Of a stretch of 64,000 bases of DNA, positions 42,766 through 54,398 are shown piece by piece. The notes beneath the pieces were generated by a model. It saw only the letters and a list, made by a program, of their open reading frames with translations. It was not told the origin of the DNA and searched no databases. The stretch is from NCBI GenBank assembly GCA_031308135.1, contig JAHLJT010002630.1:101916337-101980336 (forward strand), written 5' to 3'. Made by a program: the position numbers and the translations under genes. The stretch's first letter is position 1. The number at the start of each line of letters is the position of its first letter. This DNA comes from Acheta domesticus. Its lineage: Eukaryota > Arthropoda > Insecta > Orthoptera > Gryllidae.

Positions 42766-44896
42766 ATGACCTAACCATAGTTCTACAGAGTCATGGAAAA
42801 ATAATTATTAAAATCATTGTAAAACTCACTATTACTTTAAAATACATTTCTTTAAAATGTATGTAATTAAATAATAGTATATTTAAATGTATATTTAATT
42901 TATTCATCAACTGGAACTAAGGACTAACATAAATGGCTCGATTATTTTGTTCGTAGTTCATAGACATTTGATTAACATTCTATAAAGGGTAACCTTGTGT
43001 TTACCAAAAGAAATACCGTCATACGTTCGTTGTACAAATAAAAACGAATACGGAATAAATTAACTATTGATTGAAAATTAAATAATATTTCAATAAAGTG
43101 AGGTATTTTAAACTTCGATTTAAAAAGTAATATGAAACTATTGTGTCAAATTTGCAATGCAGCTTCATTTTAATATAAACATCACAATACGAAAATTTCC
43201 GACGCTACTTTGACTTTCGATACACCAACGTGCTACTTCCTCAAAATCCCTAATAATATCATGTTAATAAAATGGACTTGCAGCCCCAGGAACATTACAA
43301 AACAATTACTAACATTAGTCAACAACAGTCTCATGCTGTATCAAAGAATGCAATGTAAAATTTCAACTTCCTTAAATCTACAAATTTCTTGAAAATTATA
43401 ATGTTGTATTTAACTAATTAATGATTTATATCTTGAAATGATCTCTACGAGACTTGTATTGTGGACATAGTTAATATAACCCAATAAGAAACATCAACTC
43501 TTTATGTGACTTCCTGGAATGCAGGAATAATGTTCGATTGAAATAAATAATCAACAATACGATCTGGAATATTATCCTTTATCTCCCATTATGGATTACT
43601 ACAATATATCTGCTACCACCACGAAACTGAAGTAATCAATCATATAAGAACAACATTTCAAAGTTATTAAATTTCAATTTTGATTAGATCATTTATTAAT
43701 ACGCTTATGGAACAAATCCTACAACGATCCACTTGTTCGGGACTCTTTCTGACTCGGGACATTTCGAACTTTCCGACAGGCATCCAATAAATTAATTTCC
43801 TTTAATCCCATTTGTTCAAGAGAAGAACATTTAGTCTTCTTTTAAGCGGAGGCTAATCCTCGGTAACTTGGTAAACCGTCGAATGAAAGCCTCAGAAGTT
43901 CCCCATGCGGCCACCAGGGGTCCTAATACGCCTGTAATTCCTCAGACCTCTAGGGGAGTTAGGCCGCGACCGCAGTGCTGCTGGCGGCGAACGAGAGAAG
44001 CAGTGAAATGTAATATGAAGCGCGATCAAAGAACTTGATAATGGTAAACTACATCCCATTAGTTGACCCTTTTGAAGTCAGTGAGTATATGATAAAAATA
44101 TTAGATGTTTAAATTGTCCCAGAGAGAAATATTAAAATATTCGAATTGGGCGGAAGAATTTTCGTGAAGTGTTGGGATGAGGAAGGAAGAATTGCGAAAA
44201 GTTCGTCGTCTTTTGTTGATGGTACTTTTGCATTGATTTGAAACCGAAAGAGTGAGTACATGATACAAATATTAGAGATTAAGCCATTCTATCCTCTTTT
44301 CCAACAATGGAACAAAATTCTATGTAATTTCACAACATAAAACACCCTAAACAAAATGTTAGCAAGTTTTAAAATTACTGAACTCTAGATGTTCCTTTAG
44401 CCAAAATTTCTAAAGTGTTGCATTCTCCAGACCAGCACTAAGCCAGTAAGCGATAAAATTTGCCAACATATAAAACAAGGTAGCTCCAACAATGCTATTT
44501 TACAGTTTTCTAACAAGTAATACATAATGTAGCACATGATTTTTTTTACTGCAACATGAAGCGCGATCAAACGGATGCAACACACCTTCCGATGTGCCCA
44601 GCCCTGAGTGCCAACACAAACTCGGCAGAGGACGTCTTATACACAGAGACTATACTGGTCAGCGCGTCACCAAATGGCTAACCTGCCAAGGGTGGGCGTT
44701 GGCTAGTAAGTGCTTTTTTTTACTTCGTTCATTTCATTACGAGAAACAATGTTTTGGTGTATTCGCACTTTGCCATTATAATTATCTCCGGTGTTTTCGA
44801 CGAATGACGAAGCTTTTTTCAATAAATGGGGGAAGCGGCATAAGTGGGCTGGGAATAGGGGTACAACAAGGCCCAAAAAACTAAGCTGAGTTACCA
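42766..44896. other. 2.1 kb AT-rich intergenic DNA
   Basis: No gene is recognised. A slightly GC-richer patch around 43850-44000 contains no frame of note. Confidence 0.5.
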
Positions 44897-46161
44897 CAGG
44901 GTTGCCAAATTGGGGAATTTTGCCCCTAAATGAGGGATTTTTTTCGCTGTGGGGAAAAAATGGGAAGCATAAATGGACGGGGAATATTTGGGAATTTTGG
45001 GGGATTTTTCATCCGCAGTTCAGATAGAAATATTATTCTCTCAATTATTATGAATAATAAAGAAACATCAGAGTTCATTCTCTCTCACTTTATATAAAAA
45101 AAAAAGAAATAAACGACAGGCATAGAGAAAGATTGTTGGCACATTGGCATCAAAAAATGATTCAAATTTGGCGCTGTGTCGGGAGATTGGTCGGGAGATT
45201 GGTTTTTAATAGCATCTTTGGCCTTAATTACCATATCAGAATTTGGATTTTAAACGTACTGCGTCTGATTAAAAAATTCCCTCCAAAACCGCGTGCTGAT
45301 TACGAAAAAGTCTCGGAGACACTTCCTTGCTCTTGTGTGTCTTACAATAGGTTGGCGGATATACGGTACTTGTTAGCTCAGCCTCTCTCCACCAGGTGGC
45401 AGCTCCTACTTGGTCCGCAAAACGCTGCATTCATAAAGAAAACGATTTGGAGGTTTCCGTTTTAACTGATGATAGCATTGTCGCCAAATTCAAACGGCGA
45501 AGCAGGAACTTCTCAGCAGTTTTGTTGTTCGCACAGGGAACAAGTTGCAATGAGTGTGCATTAACGTTCCATGATAACAAGTTAAGCTCTCATATTTGGT
45601 ACTGGTGTCGCCTTTCTCCACTGCCTGCCAAAGAATAACCACCTTTTGCGCTGGAAGCGAGCTCAAGCAACGAGCGAAACTTGTTGGAGAAAAATTAACA
45701 AAAGGGAGGATGTCTTTCCGTGAGAACCAGGTAAAAAGGTGAACGATTTATTCAATGGTTGCTTATTTCTTCATATCTTCTGATGAGAGGAATACATTGT
45801 ATCTTTCCAGAGATCGAGCGAGCGTTTTCCTGAATGTTCGTTTCGCCATAACCCAATTCATAGCTCTCTCAGCCTCATTAATCTGAAGCTGTAGTCGCTG
45901 CCTCAACAAGGATAAACATGAGAAAAACGAAGGTAGTGTAGGGTTTTGAACCACTCAAAGGACGATGATTGGTTGATATGAATTATTTGAATCTAAGGGG
46001 ATAGCCAATTGAATCACCAGGAACAGCTCATGGCGTTTGTCCATAATTTGGAAAATACTTTTCGTTTCAAAGTTGGGGAATTTTGTTTCATTGGAGAGGA
46101 CATTTGGGAAACTTTGGTAATAGTATTGGGGAAAGAGCTCGCAAAGCATCTGGCAACCCTC
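44897..46161. mobile_element. hAT-type element with perfect 8-bp target duplication
   Basis: The left end is CAGGGTTGCCAAATTGGGG and the right end, reversed, is GAGGGTTGCCAGATGC. AGTTACCA flanks it on both sides (44889-44896 and 46162-46169), an exact 8-bp duplication. The last 200 bp match the short element at 28947-29302. The unique middle (~45000-45950) holds only short frames (for example 45133-45465) with no hAT dimerisation or zinc-finger motif that I recognise, so it looks nonautonomous. Confidence 0.88.
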
Positions 46162-46174
46162 AGTTACCATTATC

Positions 46175-46400
46175 TCTGCAGCGACTCTGACCGGGAGGTC
46201 GTAAGGTTCGAGTTCTTGGTGATGAATATTCGACGACTAAACAACAAGATGGCCGTTGCTCTGGTAAGGTGTTGGTGTGGTTTCGCTGATCAACACCAGG
46301 CGAATGCTGGAGCAGTACCCTAACAAAGGGGCCACAGAACGAGCGCGATCTTTCCTCCCTCTTCCTTACCTATCCTCTCCCTTACTAGCACTCATGTGGA
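46175..46400 (+). mobile_element. SINE-1, 5' half
   Basis: Contains the B-box region 'gaccgggaggtcgtaaggtt' and 'atcaacaccaggcgaatgct', then 'agcgcgatctttcctccctc'. It stops where a mariner-type end starts at 46404. Confidence 0.82.
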
Positions 46401-46403
46401 CTA

Positions 46404-46535
46404 TAGTAGTGCTCAAAGAAACCGCATCAGAACCCTAAAGAAAATGGGCATTCTGTATTTTTCTAACCCAATATTGAAGTGCATCGGAAAAGCCCTCAAT
46501 TTTCGTGCACTCCAGTACGTAACTTGGCGTGAGAA
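46404..46535. mobile_element. end of a Tc1/mariner-type MITE
   Basis: TAGTAGTGCTCAAAGAAACC followed by GCATCA matches the end of the complete element at 59202-59693. The other end was not found. The extent is approximate. Confidence 0.55.
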
Positions 46536-47190
46536 ATAATAGTGTAAATATGAGAACATGCTATATATTTAATTGGAGAATGGGGAAAATTGTTTTATTA
46601 ATAAATTATCACGAAATATAGCATAAAGAAAAAGGAACATTGTTGACAAGAAGAGATTAGTCATTTATTGATGGATTAGCAATACATAGGGATTATAAAC
46701 ACGAGAAGGACTATGGGACAAGAATAGAAACAAGAGGCTTTTGAAAAGAAGAACGGTGATAAAACATTTTTGGAATTTTTACAACACTTCCTGTCAGGAT
46801 CTGGTAGCGATCGGATATCGGACTGCGTACTTGGAAGTTATAGTTTCTCGAGATTGGCGCGTGACTTTCATTAATTTGTATTCTAGCCTGATGATGAGGT
46901 AAATAAAACTGTTGCTGGATGTATTTACATTAAAGTTTATATTTATTAAAAATAAATCTGTTTTAATCATAATTGGACCAAATTAAATACAATTAAATAT
47001 ATTTAAATATATACAGAATTAATATGATAAATAATTGAAATAATCATTATTTGAATTTGGTGTTTTTTTTTGTTGTTTTGGAGACTTTCGCAGCGCAATC
47101 TAGTGGGGAATGATTACGACTACCTCTTGGGATGAAAAAATTCACCACACTAATAGGATTAATGATGATAGTAGTTGACGTGATGCGGAG
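46536..47190. other. AT-rich non-coding DNA
   Basis: No gene. The words 'ttcgcagcgc' and 'tctagtggg.aatgatta' at 47088-47118 recur at 60950-60977, suggesting the end of an unidentified dispersed repeat. Confidence 0.45.
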
Positions 47191-47580
47191 TCAATTAATT
47201 GCGGGGAAGTCTTGACGCTGCAGCTCTGAGCGCGAGGGAGCGGCGCTGTCTCGAGAGGGGGACTTCGCTGCGGGCGCCGGGCGCGCGAGCCAGGAGGGCG
47301 GGAGTTGCGGGAGAAAAAGGCCAACAAGTTGCGGCAAAAAGAAGGGAAGCAGAGACTCCGGGGAGTTTGGAAAAACTGCGCCCGCCAGTTGATGTCACGA
47401 TCGCTTCTGGGCGCTGCAGCCGGGGAAACTGTCTTGGGATCAAGACGCGAGGGCAGCGCGAGGGCGGGGCGAGGGTGGCGGGTGAGGGGGGTGGAGGGAG
47501 GGTGTAGAAGGAGGAGTGGAGGGAGGGTGTAGAAAGAGGAGTGGATGGAGCGCGAGACAGAGAGGAGGGTGGCAAGACGG
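47191..47580. other. GC-rich tract
   Basis: CpG-rich to 47300, then purine-rich with a GGAGGGTGTAGAA-type short direct repeat at 47498-47535. Overlapping frames on both strands have no domains. Confidence 0.45.
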
Positions 47581-48366
47581 AGACAAAGGAAGGTGGCGCG
47601 AGGAGAAAGACAACGGAACAATTTCAGGTGCAAAAGGAATGATCTTGCACGAACACATGCATGTGGAGTACAGAAAAATATATATGGTGACAGTTACGGC
47701 AAAGATAGATTTTATAAAGTACTCTGATACGATATTATTTGACACCGTGGTAATTCGGGTTATTAAAAATAGTTTCCAAAAAGAAATATTCAAAGCAATC
47801 ACTTTGGGCTCACTCAAAAAATCCTTGCATTCTGTTAATCACTGAGATTTCTGTTTAAAACAATATTTGATGTTTTTATGATAACAATTAAAATCATGAA
47901 TAGAAAGAAATGAGGTAAGAAACAGAAGTAACTTAACAAACAAAGGCATGTTAGTGGCAACTGACTAAAGTTGAAACACGTATGGATTGAAAAACAGACA
48001 ATACTACTACTAGGACACAAAAATCTAGTGTTGTCTGAGGCAGTCAGGCGGATGTTTTTAAAAACAACAACACTTTTTGAGGTATCAGGAGACCCCGAAA
48101 CGTGCATTTCCGTTGAAACCCCCATTTGTGGCTAAAGTACGTACATTACTCCGTGTATATACATACGTATACGAGACAAACTCATTCCGCCACGCTGAGA
48201 GTCAGAGAGAAGGTTTATGGATAACAGAATTCTCACAACATTTGACATATTTTAATATAATCTTCAATAGAAGAAACAAAGTAATAAAAAAAGTTACAAT
48301 AACCCAACATCATCTACGAAAACAAGAATACTAAGCAGGAAGTTTCGCTCTGCGCTCTAGAGAGGC
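47581..48366. other. AT-rich non-coding DNA
   Basis: No gene seen. Confidence 0.5.
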
Positions 48367-48382
48367 ACGGAGGAGAAAGAGA

Positions 48383-48417
48383 GCATGCGCGCACGCACGC
48401 ACACACACGCACGCACG

Positions 48418-48461
<44 letters not shown>
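48383..48461. repeat. GCAC/CA microsatellite
   Basis: (GCAC)n passing into (CA)n. Val/Cys frames across it are artefacts. Confidence 0.95.
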
Positions 48462-48715
48462 AGCGCGCGGCTGCTACGAACTGGAGGCGCGACAGGCAGG
48501 CGCCGAGACAAGAGAGGGTCGAGGGGGGGGGGCGGAGAGTTGACAAGGCAAAATTGCTGCTCGACGCCAACAACCTCACCACATCGCGGAGATGCTGCAC
48601 GTTGGAGCCAAGATCCCGAAAAGCTGGGCAAAAGTCGAAAGAAACAAGGTTTTATTTAGGAAATTTTAACTAAGCTATATGATAGACTGGTTCCCCGAGT
48701 GTCTAGTTCCACGGT

Positions 48716-48892
48716 TATACTGCGATTTTTGTAACTGTGCCCCCGACAGAAATTAGCTGTTGACGGTTTCATCCAATCGGGAGCTTGAACGTCACCATAG
48801 TGACGTCACTGTAGCGAAATATAAGCTCCCGATTGGATGGCAGCGGAACAACTGATTTCTGTCAGGGGCAAAGTTACGAAAATCATAGTATA
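48716..48892. mobile_element. palindromic MITE, TGACGTCAC subtype (complete)
   Basis: TATACTGCGATTTTTGTAAC at the left and the reverse at the right (with a few changes), TATA at both edges. The arms carry AGAAATTAGCTGTTGACGG / GGAACAACTGATTTCT and 'aatcgggagctt' / 'aagctcccgatt' around a GTGACGTCAC centre. The outer ends are those of the 21030 element, but the interior is different. Confidence 0.88.
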
Positions 48893-49384
48893 AGAAAGGT
48901 CCGAGGCGTTACAATGAATGTTCTGCATCAATGGAAATGTGGCCGTTGAGCGAGCAGCTGTTACAAGACACGAAGATCGTAAATCAGCCGTTACTTTGAA
49001 TGTGTGTACACGTTTTCGGTTCTGAGCAATTTTCATCACTGAAAATGGACGAAAATCGTGAAATTAGTACTATGTTTACATATATTACAAGTACTGAAAA
49101 AATGTCAAAATTACTTAATAATTAACGTTCAAGCAAAATTATACAATCATTTTTTTAAAGTGGAAAACAGTTCTACAGAGTTCCATACCGAAATTCGTAA
49201 AAAACTTCATTCTCCACTCTTCAACTATTGAAATGTCAAAAATAAACTGCTATCAGCTGCCATTCTGCATTTCGCTCAGACTAATAATTGTAATAACAAA
49301 AGTATTTTTAGAAATTTTTAAATCTTTAATCCGCGTTATTGGATCCGCCATTTTGTTTGTTTTTGCAATTTTGACATTGGAATC
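48893..49384. other. AT-rich non-coding DNA
   Basis: No gene seen. Confidence 0.5.
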
Positions 49385-49388
49385 TTAA

Positions 49389-49864
49389 CCCGGGAATGCT
49401 CGCAATAGATCTGTGAGATCCAAGCCATGGTAATTTTATGTTTCTGAATTATCGCGATGCATTAGTCGTCTGATATTTCATGTATTTCTTCATTGTACTT
49501 TTCTGAGATCCCTGGCCTTTTATTTTTATCCTTTCGTTGAATCATTTCCCTTGAGGATGTTGAAACGTGATCGCGGCGCTGCGCGATATCTGTCTCACAC
49601 GTTGGGTGCAACGGCGCCAGTGTATCTCGAGCTCCTGTCCTGAGAGGTACATATCATGGCATATCTCTCCGTAAGTGTTCAGACGAGAATTCTGCAGTGT
49701 AAGATTCATTAACAATTGCATTGGGGTACATGTACAAACTGAATAAAATACGTATTTCAGTAAATGGACCTTCAGATCATTCGCATTCACAAAAAGGTGC
49801 AGCTACATCTGAGAGATACATTGCGGGCACTGGCGTGAATCTACCCATTGCGGGCACTCCCGGG
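49389..49864. mobile_element. piggyBac-type MITE, copy C (TTAA-flanked)
   Basis: TTAA at 49385-49388 and 49865-49868. The left end is CCCGGGAATGCTCGCAATAG and the right end, reversed, is CCCGGGAGTGCCCGCAATGG. There is a further internal copy of TTGCGGGCACTGG at 49830-49842. No transposase. It is a third family distinct from the other two TTAA elements. Confidence 0.9.
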
Positions 49865-49868
49865 TTAA

Positions 49869-50160
49869 TCAGCGCACCCAAAAGCCATTGTATACAAAGT
49901 TTCATTAAATTTGAATAACGTTTTCATATTTTGGCCAGCTTTGCGGAATCTTGCCCCAATGTGCGCTGGCTGGCATGTTGGCTTAGGAGAAGAGCCGATT
50001 TCACCTTTTTCGGGGACCCTGGCCTTTTTTTCTTACACTCTGGGGGCTTAGCGACGAAAGGAATTTGTCTCCTGGAGCGATTTTTTTCGAGAAATGGAAA
50101 ACAAACTCTAATGTTATTATCGTACGTAATACTACGAGTGCTTTGGAATTTATTTGAGAA
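49869..50160. other. non-coding DNA
   Basis: No gene recognised. Confidence 0.5.
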
Positions 50161-50440
50161 TTTACAAAGAAAGAGTGATTTTCATCAATGAAATTTGGAG
50201 AATAAAAGGAGAATAAAAAGATAAAGAGGAAACGCGCATAAACACAAGAAGGAGGAGGAAAAAGGAAAGGAGAAAAGGGAGAAGGAGAAGGAAGAGGAGA
50301 AAAATTAGGCGGAGAAAGATGAGGCGAAGAAAAGGGGTAGAAGAAAACGGAGCTCAAGGTGATGAAGGAAATGGAGAAGAACTCGAAGAAAAGATCAAAA
50401 AGAGGAGAGGAACGAGGAGAAAGAAAATAATTACGAAAAC
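50161..50440. repeat. polypurine tract (GGAGAAA-rich)
   Basis: Nearly all A and G on the + strand for about 280 bp with irregular GGAGAA, GAAGGAG and AAAGA words. It could adopt triplex DNA. No unit length is fixed. Confidence 0.85.
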
Positions 50441-50596
50441 TGAAAATGTCAATAACATTTCTGTGCAGACGGTAAACAAAATCTGATAATTTTGCACGGA
50501 TAACTCTTGTACGATTGGTATGTGTGTTCCGGACTCTTGCCTGCTATTGGCTGAAATTTCACGAGTGCAATAGCGAGACATTCAATCCCCTGTGCG

Positions 50597-51123
50597 TTGC
50601 CTCTGATCGGGAGGTCCTAGGTTCGAGTCCCGACAGTGGTAAGATTTCTGACACTAGCCAGATAGGCAGTAGGTCGAATTCAATCGCTTTTGGGAAGAGA
50701 ATTCTAGCGGCCGGCTACTCCGACAGGTCGTTTTCCGTGTTTTCTCCGATCAACACCAGGCGAATGCCGGGGCAGTTCCTAAACAAAAGGGCCACGGGCC
50801 GCGCGCGATCTTTCTTTCCTCTTACTTGTCCTACACTCCCCACTTACTTACACACTTACACTTACATGCTCTACACTACCACACATGTTGGGAGACCGGT
50901 CGGGAGCTGAGAGCTTGTCCCGGCTGGGGCGGTACCCCGCCGGTGGGATATACCTGGTTGAGGGAAAACGCCGCTAGTCGACGGTAGGTTGACCACAGAT
51001 GTCGCCATCCATGGGAGGAAGACCACCGCCACCTCACGAGGAAAACTCATGCACTACACTTACGGGACTAATGACCTAAGTAGTTGACACGCCCGTATCA
51101 CTAATCTAATTAATCAATCAATC
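50597..51123 (+). mobile_element. SINE-1, nearly full
   Basis: Keeps an excellent B box (GGTTCGAGTCCCGACAGTGG) and all body segments through 'cttacgggactaatgaccta' to an AATCAATCAATC tail. The A-box portion at the start is lost or diverged. Confidence 0.9.
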
Positions 51124-51408
51124 TCCTGCCTGTGTAAGGTAGTTTTGAAGAAGGCGTATTGAAGTCAATGAAGGTAGGGGAAGTTTTCCCCCTCAACGAC
51201 CAATTCGGGATTGGGAGAGACGGTTGGGAAGAAACCGAATGGCAAAGCCACTTCTCGAGCGGTCAATAGTGCACGGGTTGTTTTGACAGCATTCTCATTG
51301 ACGAGATCATGAGTTATGGAAACCATCGATTAGAGCAGTCGAATTACGAAATCGATCCCAGCGGGCGCTACAAACTTGGTTGTGTTAAACAAACCAAACA
51401 AACGTTAT
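51124..51408. other. non-coding DNA
   Basis: No gene seen. It runs into a palindrome. Confidence 0.45.
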
Positions 51409-51414
51409 TCACGT

Positions 51415-51645
51415 CTTCCGGGCTGATGGGCCGTGGTCCAATTGGCTTTGAAATGCCAAACGTTTCGCCCACGACTGCGGTGGGCATCCTCAGTGGCGAG
51501 GACTCGGGCGAAGTGTAAGGGACAGCTGCTTGCTGGCGACTGACCACCCCGAGTCCTCGCCACTGAGAATGCCCACCGCAGGCGTGGGCGAAACGTTCGG
51601 CATTTCAAAGCCAATTGGACCACGGCCCATCAGCCCGGAAGACAT
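51415..51645. repeat. 95-bp inverted repeat with hammerhead-like cores
   Basis: Arms 51415-51512 and 51548-51645 are almost identical when one is reversed (TTCCGGGCTGATGGGCCGTG, 'aattggctttgaaatgcc'). Each arm, read inward to outward, contains CTGAGGA or CTGAGAA, a hairpin TGCCCACC...GTGGGC, and GAAAC, then an ACGTTYGGC...GCCAA stem. This again resembles the core of a hammerhead ribozyme as found in Penelope-like elements. The second core (CTGAGAA) departs from the CTGANGA consensus. A cleavage site is not evident. Confidence 0.55.
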
Positions 51646-51752
51646 CAAGAATATTGACTCCGGCCGTGAAAGCTTTCAATGCGTTACAAACCAAACAAAC
51701 GTCTATCATCATCTAAACGTCCGTCATATCCGCAATCTCTCCGATTTTTCAT

Positions 51753-52283
51753 TTGATTGATTACTGTTTCCGGACGCGCCAGCAGCTAAGGTAATTAGTC
51801 CCATAAGTGTAGTACATGTTTGCTGGGGGCGTTGGCAATGATCTTCCTCCGCTGGATGGCGAGATCTGGCGCCGACCTACCGTCGGCTGGTGGGGTTTTC
51901 CTCCACCAGGTATCTACCACCAGCGAGGCACAGCCCCAGCCGGGACAAGACACAAGCACCCTGACCGGTCTCCCGGTACGTGTGGTAGTGTACTGCATGT
52001 AAGTGTGTAAGTAAGGGGTAAGGATAGGACAAGGAATGGGAAGGAAAGGTCCGTGGCCCGTTTGGTAGGGTACTGCTCCGGCATTCACCTGGTATTGTTA
52101 GGAGAAACCACGGAAAACTAGATCAGATCAGTTGGCCACTGGAATTCTTCAGACAATGGCTGCTCTCGATCTTGCTATATAGCTAGTGTCGAAAACCCTG
52201 CCACCGACGGGACTCGAAACTTGGACGTCCCGAAAAGTGGCACTGCAGTGACATCAGTTGATGCCTTGAGCCACCTGTCCCTG
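51753..52283 (-). mobile_element. SINE-1, nearly full
   Basis: Minus strand. TTGATTGATT tail at 51753 and tRNA-like head at 52205-52283 (reversed: GTGGCTCAAGGCATCAACTG and an altered B box GTTTCGAGTCCC). Confidence 0.9.
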
Positions 52284-53081
52284 TCAAAATCTCAGTCATT
52301 AGCACTCTTGATTAATGTTGCATTTATTCGTTGTAAGATGTCACCGTTTCAAACTAAAGAAACTACGATTTATTTACATATATCAAATTTTAGCAGGCAC
52401 AATTTTGTGAGTGGTTTTATGTTATTATTGTGTTTGACTCTCGTAAAATACAATAATAATATAAAACCACTCACGGAAAGAGCGGAGCTATTTGCAAATT
52501 GTGTTAATATTACATTTGTTGACAATCGATCAAAACTTCAGCATAGCCTTCATTATATAATGTTTAAACAGGTTTTTCAGAATAAATGATACCAAATACC
52601 AGGGCATGGAAAGGGGTAGAAAATGATCCCCTTTTTAACAGTGAAAACATTGTGGAAAATTGAATATAACAGAGTTTTGTAGGAGCCTGTTGTCCGTGGG
52701 ATAGTATTATTTGATATCATTACACAAAATTGCAAAGATGGAGCTTCTTCAAACAAGCCGGTACTAATTTTAACTTATTTTATTAAAAAATAGGCGGGCA
52801 AAGGCCAACTTTTTCCCACCATCTTGAAGAATAGCGATTTTACTTTAATTTAAAGTATTTTTGCAGGTTCTTTATAGTGGTCGGTCAAACTTACTACGCC
52901 AAAGCAGACTCCCCATTCTCATATTATCCATTCTCTATTTAATAAAGAAAATCTACGGCAAGCATAGGAGATCCAGGATGCAGCGAACCTTAACATGTTT
53001 CTCGAAGCACGATATGTGTACCGTGGAGGAATAATCGAAGCAATAAAAACGAATTGTCATTATTTAGTACTTTTTTATTAG
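52284..53081. other. AT-rich stretch with one small open frame
   Basis: A frame at 52338-52586 (+) codes for 83 residues with a central hydrophobic segment (GFMLLLCLTLV). The product is not recognised and no promoter or splice context is evident. A chance frame is the simplest view. Confidence 0.4.
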
Positions 53082-53397
53082 CACAGGAAATTTTTACAAT
53101 GTTGTGAATTTGAAGTCCTGGATTCAGAACCAGCCTGCAATACCTAAAAACGGCACTGCTTCGAAGGAAGCTGCCCCTATATTTTATGTTGAAAGGTCAC
53201 ACTTGGACAGCATAAACAGCGGACAAATCGTGCCAAAAGAATTAATTGATGTAGTAGAATACGGAAACAGAACAATAAACGCACATGAGAAGGGAGATCT
53301 GCTGTATAACGCGGGAATATTAAGCCTTTTGGCAGCTAAAAATATAAATGTAACATTGAATGTGGCGAAAATGTACCTGCAAAGCATTATTACATGA
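53082..53397 (+). CDS. possible terminal exon of an unidentified gene
   Basis: A pyrimidine-rich acceptor (TTTTTTATTAGCACAG) ends at about 53080. From there one frame is open for about 105 codons to a TGA at 53395-53397 and reads GNFYNVVNLKSWIQNQPAIP... to ...NVAKMYLQSIIT. Composition is balanced and protein-like, unlike the repeat frames elsewhere. I see no known domain. No matching upstream exon could be found by eye, and a 75-bp satellite begins 100 bp downstream. It could be a real last exon, a transposon ORF fragment or chance. Confidence 0.3.
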
Positions 53398-53500
53398 TCA
53401 GATGACACTACACGATACCTTTAATATTCGAATGAAGTCTCTTTCACCACTATTTGAGATACAAACGTTTCAAAGTTTCCTTAGTACGTTTTTGCGCAAT

Positions 53501-54398
53501 GGCAGGCTAAAATAATAAAAGTTGTTTCTCTGTTTAATCTCGATTGTTTTTATGTCAAGTGTCGATCTATCGATCTCTTTTCGCATGATAATAATAATAA
53601 AAAACATTGTTTCTCCATGTAAACGAATATTTTTTGTCCAGTGCTGACCTGTCGATCCGCTCTCGGATGATGATGTAATAAAAGAGGTTTCTCTGTTTAA
53701 TTTCGATTATTTTTGTCAAAAGTTGACCCCTCTATCTCCTCTTGCAGTCTGATGCAATACAAATTGTATTTATTTTTATTTAATATGGAGTATTTTTATA
53801 TGAAGTGTTGAATTGTTGATCTCCCCTAGCAGGCCATGTAACAAAAGTTATTTCTCTCTTTAATACTTATTATTTTTGTCAAATGTTGGTCTGTCGATCT
53901 CCTCTCGGAAGATAATGAAATAAAAGTTGTTTTTCTGTTTAATACTTACTCTTTTTGTCAAATGTTGGTCTGTCGATCTCCTCCAGGAAGATAATGAAAT
54001 AAAAGTTGTTTTTCTGTTTAATCTCTTGTGTTTTTATGTCAATTGTTGATCTCCTCTCGCAGGCTAAAGTAATAATAGTTTTTCTTTGTTTAAAACTTAT
54101 TATTTTTGTCAAATGTTGGTCTGTCGATCTCCTCCAGGAAGATAATGAAATAAAAGTTGTTTTTCTGTTTAATCTCTTGTGTTTTTATGTCAATTGTTGA
54201 TCTCCTCTCGCAGGCTAAAGTAATAATAGTTTTTCTTTGTTTAAAACTTATTATTTTTGTCAAATGTTGGTCTGTCGATCTCCTCTCAGAAGATAATGAA
54301 ATAAAAGTTGTTTCTCTGTTTAATCTCTGGTGTTTTTATGCCAATTGTTGATCTCCTCTCGCAGGCTACTGTAATAAAAATTGTTTCTCTGTTTAGCC
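53501..54398. repeat. ~75-bp satellite array with 151-bp higher-order unit
   Basis: Eleven to twelve monomers share 'taataaaagttgtttctctg', 'tttaat' and 'tgtcgatctcctct'. Successive 'gatctc' marks are 73-86 bp apart. From about 53970 to 54350 they alternate 78 and 73, making two nearly identical 151-bp dimers, which is why the same 64-residue frame appears twice 151 bp apart. Older monomers at the left end are more diverged. Confidence 0.93.
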
